Shown here one piece after another: positions 54,565-63,884 of a stretch of 64,000 nucleotides of DNA. Positions within the stretch are counted from its first letter, which is position 1; every line of letters begins with the position of its first letter. This DNA comes from Acanthosepion lycidas (taxonomy: Eukaryota > Mollusca > Cephalopoda > Sepiida > Sepiidae). A program made the translations under genes and the position numbers. The notes beneath the pieces are model-generated. The model made no database searches and was not told the DNA's origin. It saw nothing but the letters and a program-made list of their open reading frames with translations. The DNA is taken from assembly GCA_963932145.1 (NCBI GenBank), contig OZ010577.1, positions 20,030,827 to 20,094,826 of the forward strand, in the 5' to 3' direction.

Positions 54565-54800
54565 TCAGAACATGGATGATCATGGCTCTTCACCACTTCC
54601 TATCAGTTGTAGCTCTAAACAACATTGTCCTTGATTTTTGGTTTGCTCTTCATTTGCATAAACCAGTTAGGTAAGTTGACTGTTGTTTCCCTCTACCTCC
54701 TCCTTTCTTCTCACCCAATACATCCTGTGAGTATAAAGTTTCCAAAACCATTCATCCTTACAATGTCCCAGAAATTAAATTGTGTTATTTGTAATAGAAA
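54565..54800 (-). mobile_element. LINE 3' coding tail (RDRxxWRxMI type), copy 6
   Basis: CATGGATGATCATGGCTCTTCA with CACTTCCTATCAGTTGTAGC, then ATGTCCCAGAAATTAAATTG, follow the family order. Same orientation as all other copies. Confidence 0.7.
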
Positions 54801-54880
54801 GGAAAGGTTTTGATATTTTTTATAATGTGCATGAATAGAATTCCCTTTTCCTTATTTCATCAATTTTGTTATTGGCCTAA

Positions 54881-55146
54881 TGTTATAGTGGAACACACCT
54901 ATTCTATAGTTAATAGACTCTCCCACCTACAATAAGTAGGAGTAGTAAGAGGGAGTCGCTCAGTGGGTCGGTCAGTCAGTCGATGCCAGACGACCGTTAC
55001 TCGGATACTAAAGTATCAGGAACCACAACTAGATTTCTCTGTGTCATTATCTATTATATCAAGTTCCTAATGTTTTGTACATCGAACCTATTTTAGGACT
55101 GACTTAGTACAAATACAAGCCTCCACTGTGAAACCACTCCATAACA
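54881..55146 (+). repeat. 5' LTR
   Basis: Contains GTCGGTCAGTCAGTC (54970-54984) and a CAGACGACCGTTACTCGG region. No clear TATA box. The end CCATAACA abuts CACTTGGCAACGAGG, the primer-binding-site region. Confidence 0.95.
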
Positions 55147-55500
55147 CACTTGGCAACGAGGTATTCGGATTCATACAGTGGAAGAGAAAAAAAAAATTCA
55201 CACTCCATAAATTTGGCCACGAGAATTCGTACTCATACAGAGGAAAAAAAAATTTCACCCACCATAACAAATTTGGCGAAGGGATTCGGATTCATACGGT
55301 GGGAGAGAAAAAAAAAATTTCATTTGCCACAGTATAATTTGGCAAAGGGATTTGGATTCATACAGTGGAAGGAAAAAAAATTCGCTCGCCACAACATTTG
55401 GTGACAAAATTCGTACTCATACGGAAGAGAAAAAAAAAATTTGCTCATCACAATTATTTCGTCAACAAAATCTCGGATTTACATTTAAAAAAAAAAAACT
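55147..55500 (+). repeat. tandemly repeated primer-binding-site leader
   Basis: The leader unit of about 60 bp begins TTTGGCNACNAGG or similar, continues TTCGGATTCATAC or TTCGTACTCATAC, then GGAAGAGAAAAAAAA and a CTCNCCAYAACA end. Units start near 55150, 55212, 55272, 55338 and 55397, with a shortened one near 55457. Units 2 and 5 share CGTACTCATAC, and units 1, 3 and 4 share GGATTCATAC. Confidence 0.9.
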
Positions 55501-55504
55501 TGGC

Positions 55505-56221
55505 AAACCAACTTTAATGAAGACAAATAAAATCGCGAGGTCAGTGACGGGAGAAAAAATACAATTTATTGGAGAATTTGTTACAAACGTCACGTTAAAT
55601 AAAAAAACGCAAAAAGCTAAACTATTTGTCATAGAAAATACCACGAACTTACTTGGTACGAATTGGATAACAGAATTTCAATTATGGGATCTACGGATAA
55701 ATTCTTTCTGTTACAAGTTTGAAAGTTTAAACTCAGAAGCCCAAAAATTAGTAAGAAAACTTAAGGAAACATTTTCTACTGTTTTTATTCCAGGTTTGGG
55801 AACATGTACCAAGATAGAGGCAAAATTACAGCCAAAAGAAAACGCTCAGGCGGTATTCAAAAAGAAAAGGAATGTGCTGTTTGCTTCAATTGAACAGATA
55901 GATAAAGAATTGGACAGATTAGAGAAAATCGGTGTATTTAAAAAAGTTGAATGGGTAACACCGATGATATACGTGAAAAAAAAGCTCCAGAAAGTCAAGA
56001 TGAAGCTGACACTGAGAAAAACTGGGGAGCGAGTTACCTGCAGCCAAGGACATGCAGTATTATTAAATGATTTAAGTCAACTGAAGTCATTACAGAAAAC
56101 GTTAAGAAGCACAAGATCAACAAAAGGGAAGCTAGAGGCTGAACAAATAAAACCACAAGAAGAACCTACAGAAACAGACTCCGTCCTTAACAAGCTCAAA
56201 GCAGAAGGTTGTTTCTGGTAA
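55505..56221 (+). pseudogene. Gypsy protease-RT junction fragment
   Basis: The open frame 55352-56221 enters from the leader. From the Met at 55517 it reads TNKIARSVTGEKIQFIGEF, then NLLGTNWITEFQLWD (about 55649-55690). This is the C-terminal part of a retropepsin (LLGxxWI block); the DTG active site is not present. KETFSTVFIPGLGTCT and ELDRLEKIGVFKKVEW.TPMIYVKKK (55912-55983) follow, the N-terminal RT region that pairs with the hairpin-like V.S.WATPIV.V.KK block. After 55990 the match to RT ceases, and the remaining 75 residues are basic and Gln/Glu-rich without a known motif. Truncated before all catalytic RT residues. Confidence 0.88.
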
Positions 56222-56600
56222 CATTATGGAGGTACCAAAAAATAGAAAAGCGGATTGGCTATATGATGTACTTGGTGAAAGGCGAAAAATTCACGTGCAG
56301 TAACCAGATCAGACAACGTTTTTCAGACGTGGGTGACAGCGGTCCCACGGAAGAAACGCCGATGGAGGTGATTTTCATTACGTTTGATCTAACAATGCCT
56401 GCAACAATTTTACCTAAGGTACGCCAATCCAGGAGAAAAAAGACAACTGATCATTTAAAAGTGGATAAAAAATGTAGGAGATATGCTATGATGTTGCTAA
56501 AAAAAAAAAAAAAAATGAATTTTTTTTTGTTGTTTTTTCTTCATATTTCCTGTAAAAAATGAAAAATAAATAATGAAAACTGTTTACTCCTACGGAGTGA
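56222..56600 (+). pseudogene. Gypsy integrase C-terminal trace
   Basis: Near 56255-56330, two frames together show YDVLGERRKIHV and SNQIRQRF, the type of short motif that ends Gypsy integrases (a GPYxYxVxxxxxxxxRHxNQIR-like block). A frameshift and stop separate the two. The rest to the polypurine tract is A-rich. The abrupt change at about 55990-56250 marks the internal deletion. Confidence 0.65.
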
Positions 56601-56615
56601 AGTTTTAGGGGGGGA

Positions 56616-56881
56616 TGTTATAGTGGAACATACCTATTCTATAGTTAATAGACTCTCCCACCTATAATAAGTAGGAGTAGTAAGAGGGAGTCGCTCAGTG
56701 GGTCGGTCAGTCAGTTGATGCCAGACGACTGTTAGTCGGATACTAAAGTATCAGCGACCACAACTAGATTTCTCTGTGTCATTACCTATTATATCATGTT
56801 CCTAACGTTTTGTACGTTGAACCTATTTTAGGACCGACTTAGTACAAATACAAGCATCCACTGTGAAACCACTTCATAACA
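56616..56881 (+). repeat. 3' LTR
   Basis: Same length and ends as the 5' LTR. Differences such as ACACCT/ATACCT, TTACTCGG/TTAGTCGG and CAGGAACC/CAGCGACC are single substitutions. Confidence 0.95.
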
Positions 56882-56889
56882 CCTAAAAT

Positions 56890-57099
56890 TTCATATTTTC
56901 AGCATATAATGCGCTAACATTGTGTATGCCCAGGATAACCTATAAGTTTTTTTCTGTAATAAACCTTTTAGAATTCTTGACTTATTTCATCTGTGTTATG
57001 TGTCCCATTATTTTTGCTACTCTTTTTTTTTCTCCCCCAATACACTTTCCTTTGTTACCTTCTCTCAGAGTTTTTATAGTTTTCATTCTGAGTCTGCTG
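56890..57099. other. spacer, no feature recognised
   Basis: Short stretch between the Gypsy element and a LINE fragment. Confidence 0.4.
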
Positions 57100-57475
57100 T
57101 CAGTGGATCTTATATTGTTAGAATTATGACCCCTGATATTAAATTCTGCTAGGTCTTCTAGTTCTCTTAAAATTACTTTGTTTTATAGATTACAAAAGTC
57201 CAGTGAGAAATGCATCCTTATCTTACCTCCCTCCCCCATTCTATTATTTTGTATTTGCTTAATGCATTTCCTATCTATATGCAAGTGGTTTGTTCCTAGT
57301 AAATGTTGTGGATCATCCTATATCTTTCCCATATAAGTGGAGCTTGCCTAACAGTTCAAATAGATATTCATGTGTACTTTGTCAAATGCTTTTATATATT
57401 CTATGAAATATAAGTATACAGCTTGAACAAGCTTATAAAAGACCTTATGACTTTTTGTCAGTTGGTGTTTCATCA
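57100..57475 (-). mobile_element. LINE RT fragment, second copy of 30860 family
   Basis: Reverse-strand words AAATCCTATTT...TGCATTTCTATC and CCAAGTTCC...GTTAGGCAAGC parallel 30960-31260. Reading upstream-to-downstream on the minus strand, an IEYIKAFDKVH-like block (about 57412-57380), NSxRQAPLIWER, a QTTCIxIGNAL block (about 57290-57255) and a FLTGLL.SIK region can be made out. Confidence 0.7.
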
Positions 57476-58200
57476 AAGGTCAGGCTAAAATAAATAGAAT
57501 GAGAAAAAAACTAGGTACTGCAAGCAAAGAGGCAAAATGGGCTCTAATATATTTGTGTGTTTGTTCGAGGTAAGCAATTGCTTCTGGTAATATCACTTCT
57601 ACCACTGATGTCTCATTTTTGCTGCTTTATTGTTTTAAAAAAAGGAAATATAAAGGGTTGTAAAAAAATTATCAGAAAAATATATTTATATTAAAATCAT
57701 TATTTGTTTAATTCCATTTTTGACAGGAATTATGTAGATCAACAGTTATAAAAATATCAATATATACATCATTATCTATGAAAATGCTATTTTAGTATCA
57801 TTATTGAAAGTAGTTAATGTATAGAACAAAAGAGATATTCAAATTATATGCAATATATATTCAAATAATGAAAATATTCAATTAGAAATGTTCAAATTAA
57901 TAAACTGAAACATTGTTAATTAATGTTAATTAATGTTGAGCTGATTAATGTAGATCTCATACAGCAGGACAGAGCAATTAATTTCAAAAAGCAACATTAA
58001 TTTCTTCTATCCAATTAAAGTCTAACATTTCAAATGGGGTTCTATTTACCCTGGCAGATGGACTAAAGTCAATTTCAACAAAGAATGTTTGATAGCCAAA
58101 AATAATCAAACTACAACATTTTCAAAAATGTATTCAGCAGATAGATACTTTCTTTAGCTTTTAAAATCCTCCATTTAAAAAGAAAACAGAGATAAAATGG
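57476..58200. other. AT-rich spacer
   Basis: No feature recognised. Confidence 0.4.
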
Positions 58201-58204
58201 TTAA

Positions 58205-58445
58205 ACATATAATATAAGGCATGCAGAAGGTGGGGTAGAGAGTGTAACAACCCCAGGCATCCATATTGGAAGGGCATCCAGTCAAAGAGTGAAATGAAAA
58301 ATTTAGTTTTTAAAATTTGAAATTGTCTCTGTTAACTTCATTGTACAAGCGCCCTACAGTCCCACAAGCTGGTGTGCATGTGGAGCTGTGTTTTGATAAG
58401 TGAGACCAGAGTAGACCCTACCCCCCCCCACACACACACACTTGA
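58205..58445 (+). mobile_element. octopus-type SINE fragment, diverged
   Basis: The words GTGTAACAACCCCAGGCATCC, TATTGGAAGGGCATCCAG and CACAAGCTGGTGTGCATG are in the order I associate with abundant cephalopod SINEs. It lacks the usual ending with ATG repeats and is followed by a C run and CA repeat (58421-58441). This is the main clue used for the taxonomic guess. Confidence 0.55.
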
Positions 58446-58499
58446 GTCTTAGGACTATACAATCAAGGAGTTTTCTCCAGGCATCACCAAACCTCTGTA

Positions 58500-59060
58500 C
58501 ATCACTGGTACAAGTATAGTTTGGTATCTCAGTATTTAATATTACAGAAATATAACTTATCTAGAGCAACTGTGCTTTATTCCCCTTCAAAGTATTCCTC
58601 CTGGAGCTGCATACTTATCCCAGGACCACTTCCATTTTTCAAAATAATCTTCAAAATCCTCTTTGGGAATCACCATCAACTATTTCCTTGCATTCTCATT
58701 AATTTTACCCATTGTTTTTAAATGGTGATTTTAGCCTTAGAAAAAACCAAAAGTTACTAGGAGCCAAATCTGAACTGTAAGAAGATGTTGATAGTCTTGT
58801 CTTGGGTGATCCAATGTTTTGTCAATGAACTCTGCACAAGACATTAAGAATCTCTGCATTCTGTTAGTGTGAATGTGATACAAAAGCTCACTCAATGGCA
58901 TCTCTGTCAAGTGAGTAAATCTACAGGAGAATATCCATTCAAAAATAAATAAGGTCTTCTCTGATTGGTTGCCAACTTATATCAAGACCACAGATCTGAT
59001 TCTTGAAATATTCAAAATGGCTAGATACTTTCTCAACAGACCCTGTACATTTTTTTCTTT
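58500..59060 (-). pseudogene. mariner-like transposase C-terminal pseudogene
   Basis: On the minus strand a block like MGKINENARK.LMVIPKEDFEDYFEKWKWSWDKYAAPGG reads from about 58720 to 58595 across one stop, matching the end of mariner/SETMAR-type transposases (KEDFxxCFxxWxxRxxxC). Upstream pieces in broken frames (about 59000-58740) show LTEMPLSELLYHIHTNR and TVQIWLL. Conserved catalytic Asp blocks could not be located. Confidence 0.7.
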
Positions 59061-59900
59061 TTTCCTTTCACCTTGAATATAAATCTGGATTAATCAAAGT
59101 ACAAAGGAATTAAGAGAGAAATATTCAAAACAGTACAATATAATAAAGTTCAATAGTTCTAAGAGAAAGGCAAATATAATTTGCTATTATTTGCAATTAG
59201 AGATACAGGTGGAATAATAGTCAAGTAGCTATTGACAGAGTAAAAAAAACTAAGTTCAAAGTTAGTCTGAAATTGTTTAAATTCATTACACATTGAATTA
59301 ATGTCTTTTGGAATGTGTGACTCTACTTCTTGCATTTTATTTCATTAGCAGATAATTTGACACAATATCTAATTCCTGGTATATCATAATTTCCCCAGAA
59401 AGCACTTCTCCATTGCACTAAGAGGTTTACGATCACGAGCATATCTGCATGTCTTCAGGATTGGGAAAGAAACCAAGCAATATCTGGATGACCCACTAAT
59501 AAAATATAACCATGTGTCATACTCAGCCTACCTCATTAAAAAATCACATGTGTTAAGGGAATGAATCTTATTCTCTTGGATAAGTTTTTCATGAATATGA
59601 AATTTAGATTACTCTGGGACACTCATATATAAAGAACAAAAATGAAAAGTAACAAATAATCCATTTTGTGAATCATAACTGTAGCTAACAACATACGACA
59701 ATATTTTGAGTTCTTATTTTATTTATTTATTTGCACAAACAAGATGCATTACTTTTGTACTAAACAAAAAACAAAGCAAATTACTTACGGCATCGCACAA
59801 CACATGAGGCAATGATTTTTTGCTTCCATTTCTTGTCTTTTTTAGCAAGTGTAGATTTTTATGGAATTGAGATATTAATACAATGCTAAAAATGGATTAC
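59061..59900. other. spacer, no feature recognised
   Basis: No gene or element supported. Confidence 0.4.
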
Positions 59901-59904
59901 ATTC

Positions 59905-60480
59905 TTGTTTTTTAATCATTTCACCTTAAGCCAGACAATAAAGCTACTAAGATGCAAGTGGCTACTGACTGTTAGACAATGTGAGAAAAAAAACACTATT
60001 AAGGAGTAGGAACAATAAAAGAACATGAATTAAAATAGTAGATAATATTAGGTTGGTGCAAAAATAATGACGTAATAATGTCGTTTTTTGATGTTAAAAA
60101 ATACGTCAAAAAACGACATTATTACATCATTATTTTTGCACCAACCTAATATTTGCCGTTGCATTTAAATTTTTTAAGATCAAAGTTGACTGGGAAGCAA
60201 GAAGCTGAAAGAGAGAAGTACAATAAAAGAAACTGTTATCATAGAACTTCAGGTTACATCTAACCAATTCAACTGTAAAATGATGAGAACTTGCCAACAA
60301 TCTAGTTCTGAGCTTAAATTCATAAAGTCTAGTTATTATAGAGGAAAGTTCATTAGAACAATAACCATAAAAGTATTTATAGAAAAGAAAAGCTACAAGG
60401 AAAGCTACATTACTAAGGAAAGTTACAGGAAAAGCTATATTACTTAGGGAAGCTACATTATAGCAGTGGGAAACTGGCTG
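59905..60480 (-). mobile_element. Jockey/CR1-like LINE 3' end, interrupted by MITE
   Basis: The extreme 3' end is at about 59912 (TTTTTTAATCATTTCACC). The C-terminal coding words GCATTTAAATTTTTTAAGATCAA lie at 60161-60183 and GCTTAAATTCATAAAGTCTAG near 60311. A 102-bp mariner MITE lies inside at 60048-60149. GGAAAGCTACATTACTAA-type words are duplicated near 60395-60450. Confidence 0.82.
60048..60149. mobile_element. mariner-derived palindromic MITE, 102 bp
   Basis: It starts TTAGGTTGGTGCAAAA and ends with the exact inverse, between TA dinucleotides at 60046-60047 and 60150-60151. Internally, GACGTAATAATGTCGTTTTTTG also has its inverted partner, leaving a short centre near 60092-60103, so nearly the whole element is one hairpin. 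The terminal 16 bp match the ends I know from the human MADE1/Hsmar1 mariner group. Near-perfect pairing implies little decay since insertion. Confidence 0.93.
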
Positions 60481-60654
60481 AAGCTGAGATGCCAGGTCAA
60501 GACTAATAACATTGCAGCAATATTCAATACACAGATAAATGGTAGATTTATAAAAATATAAGATAGATTATGGCAAGAAATATTGTCTAGCACAAAACAG
60601 TGAACAAAGTTTCTTAGCAGCAGACCTAGCAATTGATTCAATATAATCTTCCCA

Positions 60655-60835
60655 CTAACATGATTTCAATTGCTCTGCTAATTTAGCCATAGCTGGGTAG
60701 AGAAGTGGATACTTTCCCAAAGGTATTAGTGTGATGTGAACATTAGCTGCCTTTGCTAGAAATTGAACTTGTTTGGCTAATTTCATTCTCTGTAGTATTA
60801 ATTTATGACTACCAGTATCTCCGTTATGTACTAAG
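60655..60835 (-). mobile_element. SINE, shared-core family, diverged copy
   Basis: TTAGCCATAGCTGGGTAGAG, GTGGATACTTTCCCAAAGGTATTAG and GAAATTGAACTTGTTTGGCT follow the order and orientation of the core at 29260-29360. Confidence 0.72.
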
Positions 60836-61123
60836 CAGCTAACAGTAAAAAATGAGGAACTTTCACTTCTCAGTCATGTCTTCTATAGTAAGAAGAATCT
60901 TTTAAGATTGTTATTTTTACACCAAGAGTAACTGGCTGAGTTTGAAACTCAGATTGTATTTACTGGAGATTGTCTACTTTTTATTTGAAAGAATCTTAAA
61001 AATCAGTTTTATTTTAAGTTTAGACAGAAATATCTTTTCTGAAAGCAGACATATATCAAATTAAATGTGTCATTTTTATGGAGCTGATAATTTCTGAGAC
61101 ACACATGCACACACACCCATATA
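60836..61123. other. spacer before Gypsy element
   Basis: No feature; a short CA-rich run (61099-61118) precedes the LTR. Confidence 0.4.
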
Positions 61124-61266
61124 TGTAGTGGCATTGACAAATAGGATTTTACTTATTTGCGTCTGTTGATTATAGGATAAATAAGGTGTAGAGAAAAGGG
61201 TCAGACCAACAAGAAGTTGACTACTGCTCACCTGTTGTAAAACAAGACTATGCAACATTATAGCAT
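61124..61266 (+). repeat. 5' LTR, short
   Basis: Begins TGTAGTGGCATTGAC and appears to end at the CA near 61265, about 140 bp. The exact end is uncertain by a few bases. Confidence 0.75.
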
Positions 61267-61289
61267 CATCGATAGGATGCTTAAGTCAT

Positions 61290-61860
61290 TTGAATGAACT
61301 AAAATTTGTTGAAACTTGGATCCAGTGTTTTGCAGCCCAGGCAAGGGATAAAAAATTGAAAGGCAGCAAAGCAAGATGGGGAGAAAATGAAATAACCAAC
61401 CTTTTCCTAGCTTCAGCAGGTTGTGAAACTATAATGAAAATTTCTGTTATGGTATACCCACAAAGAACTGGAGGATTTGATTTTCGTTGAAATTTCGGAA
61501 ATTATAAAAAGAAATTTACAACCTGAAAAGAAACTTGTCGAAATGGAAAGAACCAAATTTCTGTTCATTAAACAGAAGCAAGATGAATCACTTATGCAAT
61601 ATCTTCACAGATTAAGAGAAGCTAGCAGATTCTGTAAGCTTGAGAAAATGGGAACTCAAGATTTGACTATAGAAGACAAATTGATTCAATTACAGTTGAA
61701 TGAATGTATGGCTGATACATTTAATAAATATAAGATATTGGAACAATTACAATTAGATAATTTGTCTCTAACTGCATGTGTGGAAGTTATACAACAGCTG
61801 GAACTGATTAAAAATATAATTCTACTGAGGACAATGTTAAAATGTACAGTATAAAAGAGG
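61290..61860 (+). pseudogene. Gypsy gag pseudogene
   Basis: Two overlapping frames (61290-61490 and 61477-61854) together make a gag-like protein. The first has ETWIQCFAAQARDKK and NLFLASAGCETIMKI. The second has ISEIIKRNLQPEKKLVEMERTKF, KQKQDESLMQYLHRLREASRFC (61571-61636) and LIQLQLNECMADTFNKYKILEQLQ. These are the conserved helices of K02A2.6-type Gypsy gag. A frameshift near 61480 breaks it. The zinc-knuckle region after 61855 is visible only as ECKKCKY and CP-like fragments in another frame. Confidence 0.9.
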
Positions 61861-61861
61861 A

Positions 61862-62560
61862 ATGCAAGAAATGCAAATACTGACAGAAAAAAGTGCCCCA
61901 CTTTTGGAAAAATTTGCCATAACAGCAGAAGAAAAAATCATTTTCAGTCTGTATACAAAGTTCATAAAGAAAATTTCAGTAGTATCTATACCTACTCATA
62001 AAAAGGAATTCAAATCCTTTTTAGGATTGGTTAATTTTTATAATAGGTACCTTCCAAAATACAGCAAGTTAATAGAACCATTTTCTGAATGGCATAAAAA
62101 GAACAGTGAATTCAAATGGACTCAAAGGCAAAGCTTAGCATTTGAGGATTTAATAAAGATACTTGCAGGAAAATCCATTGTAAAAATCTTTGATCCCAAA
62201 AAGGAGGGTGTGTTAAATATGGATGCAAGTGAGTGAGGCTGTGTCAGCAATTTTATCGCAAGAAGGCCATCCAATAATGTACCTTTCAAGAAGATTAATA
62301 GGAGCAGAAATAAATTATTCAAATATTGAAATAGAGGAATTGGCCATTGTCTGATGCACAGACAGAGCTTGACAATTTTTATTAGGTAAGAAATTCCTAT
62401 TAAAGTTGGACCATAATCATCTAAAGTTTGTTTTTAACCCTAAAAAGAAATTACCGAAAGTTACATCTTCCAGAATTGTAAGATGAACAATAAAATGGAT
62501 GGCATACGATTTTGACATTGAGTATATAAAAGGAAATACAATTACATGCATTGATGCACT
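61862..62560 (+). pseudogene. Gypsy RT end and RNase H pseudogene
   Basis: The frame 61862-62236 moves from the gag knuckle remnant straight into HKKEFKSFLGLVNFYNRYLPKYSKLIEPF (about 61996-62080), the start of the RNase H connection. EFKWTQRQSLAFEDLIKIL and NMDASE (62218-62235, RNase H first Asp) follow, ending in a stop. It continues in another frame with [38 protein letters not shown]-like and DALSRLQFN (about 62550-62575). All RT catalytic motifs are absent, so the junction near 61960-61990 is an internal deletion. Confidence 0.88.
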
Positions 62561-62579
62561 TTCAAGGTTACAATTTAAT

Positions 62580-63650
62580 AAGGATCAAAAAGAAAAAAAT
62601 GGAAATCTCAGATGAAGAAATATTACATTCAGTTGAAACTGACATATTATCTCTACAAAGATTGGCATCAGAAACTTTACATGATCCGATATTAAGCAAG
62701 ATTGCTGAGAGAATAAGAAGAAACAGGTGGAATAATTGTTCCAAAGCTGAAAGACATTATAAAGAAATAAGGCATAAATTAATGATGGGAAATGTCATAT
62801 GCAATGAAGATATGATGGTACCACCAAAAACAGTTAGAAAATATATTTTAAAAAGTGTACATGATGATATTCATTGTGAAATAACAGCTACATAGAGAAG
62901 ATTAAATTTGGAGGAATGGTGACTGGGGTATTATCGCAACATAGAAAGATATGTACATAAATGCCCAAAATGTGCAGAAATAAAGAATTTTCAACAAAGT
63001 AGAATTCACTCATGGCCTAAAGAAACCGAATCTTGATGTCATGTTTATATGGACCATTAATGGCATGGAATTATTTCTAATTTTAATAGACTCCTTCTTT
63101 GGATGGCTTGAAGTTGTTAAATTTAAAGATAGAAAAACAACTACAATAAAACAAATATTGAGAGCAATATTTTTGAGAAATAAGGTCCCTAAATCATTGG
63201 TATCAGACAAAGCACCAGAATTTTGTGATAAACATTTATGTAATTGGTTGTGACAGATTGGCTGCTTCTCTTACAAAACACCACTGTATCACCCACAATC
63301 TAATGGGATTGCAAAAAGAATGATGCAGACAATAAAAATGGAATTGAAGGTATTGTTCCCAAGTAGAGATACTATAGATGGTTACTTCCCAAGGTTACTG
63401 CTTAGTTATAGTGCTATTCCACATGCAGCTGAACTGCAAAGTCCATCTGCATTAATGGGAAGACAAATAAGATCTCCAATAACAATGTCTTATTCAATAA
63501 ATGAAAAGATGTGGTATAAAAAAAACAAAGTAGCAAGTTCTGAGAAGGTAATTTCATCATGCAAAAGGGACATAATACAGCCATTATATCAAAGAAAGGG
63601 AAAAACTTAATGGCTCATTTTAATCAAATAAGACCCTGAATTGATGAGAA
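62580..63650 (+). pseudogene. Gypsy integrase pseudogene
   Basis: A linker (62551-62895) ends in the zinc-binding HDDIH (62860-62875). After a stop at 62893, YVHKCPKCAEIKNF (about 62951-62990) supplies the CxxC. The core runs in frame from 63041 to 63610, broken only by a TGA at 63251: LILIDSFFGWLEVVKF, then KSLVSDKAPEFCDKH (second catalytic Asp near 63207). After the stop come LYHPQSNGIAKRMMQTIK (63281-63334), LLLSYSAIPHA and SPSALMGRQIRSPI. The residue where Gypsy integrases have the catalytic Glu (NGxAE) is Lys here. Multiple lesions make it inactive. Confidence 0.9.
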
Positions 63651-63660
63651 AGATGTTGTT

Positions 63661-63884
63661 ATGGAGGGAGATCTTGACAAAAAAGAAAGGGTGACTTCCT
63701 CAGATCAGGAAAATGTAATAGAAAATAAGTCTATGAATGATAACGGGAGTGACTCAGACATGGAAGAAGATGAAATGAAACCAAGATCTCCATTAAAAAG
63801 AACAGGATATAAACCTCAAGGAGGAGAGGAGGAAAAAGGTTGTAGAAAAAGTTTGCAAACAACCTTCAGTTCAGGGAGGGGTAA
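63661..63884 (+). pseudogene. acidic/basic C-terminal tail of Gypsy pol
   Basis: The frame 63661-63900 is 79 codons with a Glu/Asp/Ser-rich middle (DNGSDSDMEEDEMKPRSPLKR) and no known domain. Similar charged tails end K02A2.6-type polyproteins before the polypurine tract. The last codons run into the 3' LTR. Confidence 0.6.

Larger units (their letters stand above)
54881..56881 (+). mobile_element. complete but internally deleted Ty3/Gypsy element, 2001 bp
   Basis: Two 266-bp LTRs (54881-55146, 56616-56881), each starting TGTTATAG and ending CATAACA, differ at roughly a dozen positions by eye. Target duplication CCTAA is perfect (54876-54880, 56882-56886). A polypurine tract AGTTTTAGGGGGGGA lies at 56601-56615. 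Internal sequence is only about 1.47 kb and keeps the end of protease, the beginning of RT and a trace of the integrase C-terminus. Gag and the catalytic parts of RT, RNase H and integrase are absent. It would depend on another element for movement. Confidence 0.95.

Noticed and set aside
55352-56221. Host gene of 289 codons
   Set aside because: It lies between two LTRs with a target duplication and contains protease and RT fragments of a Gypsy element.
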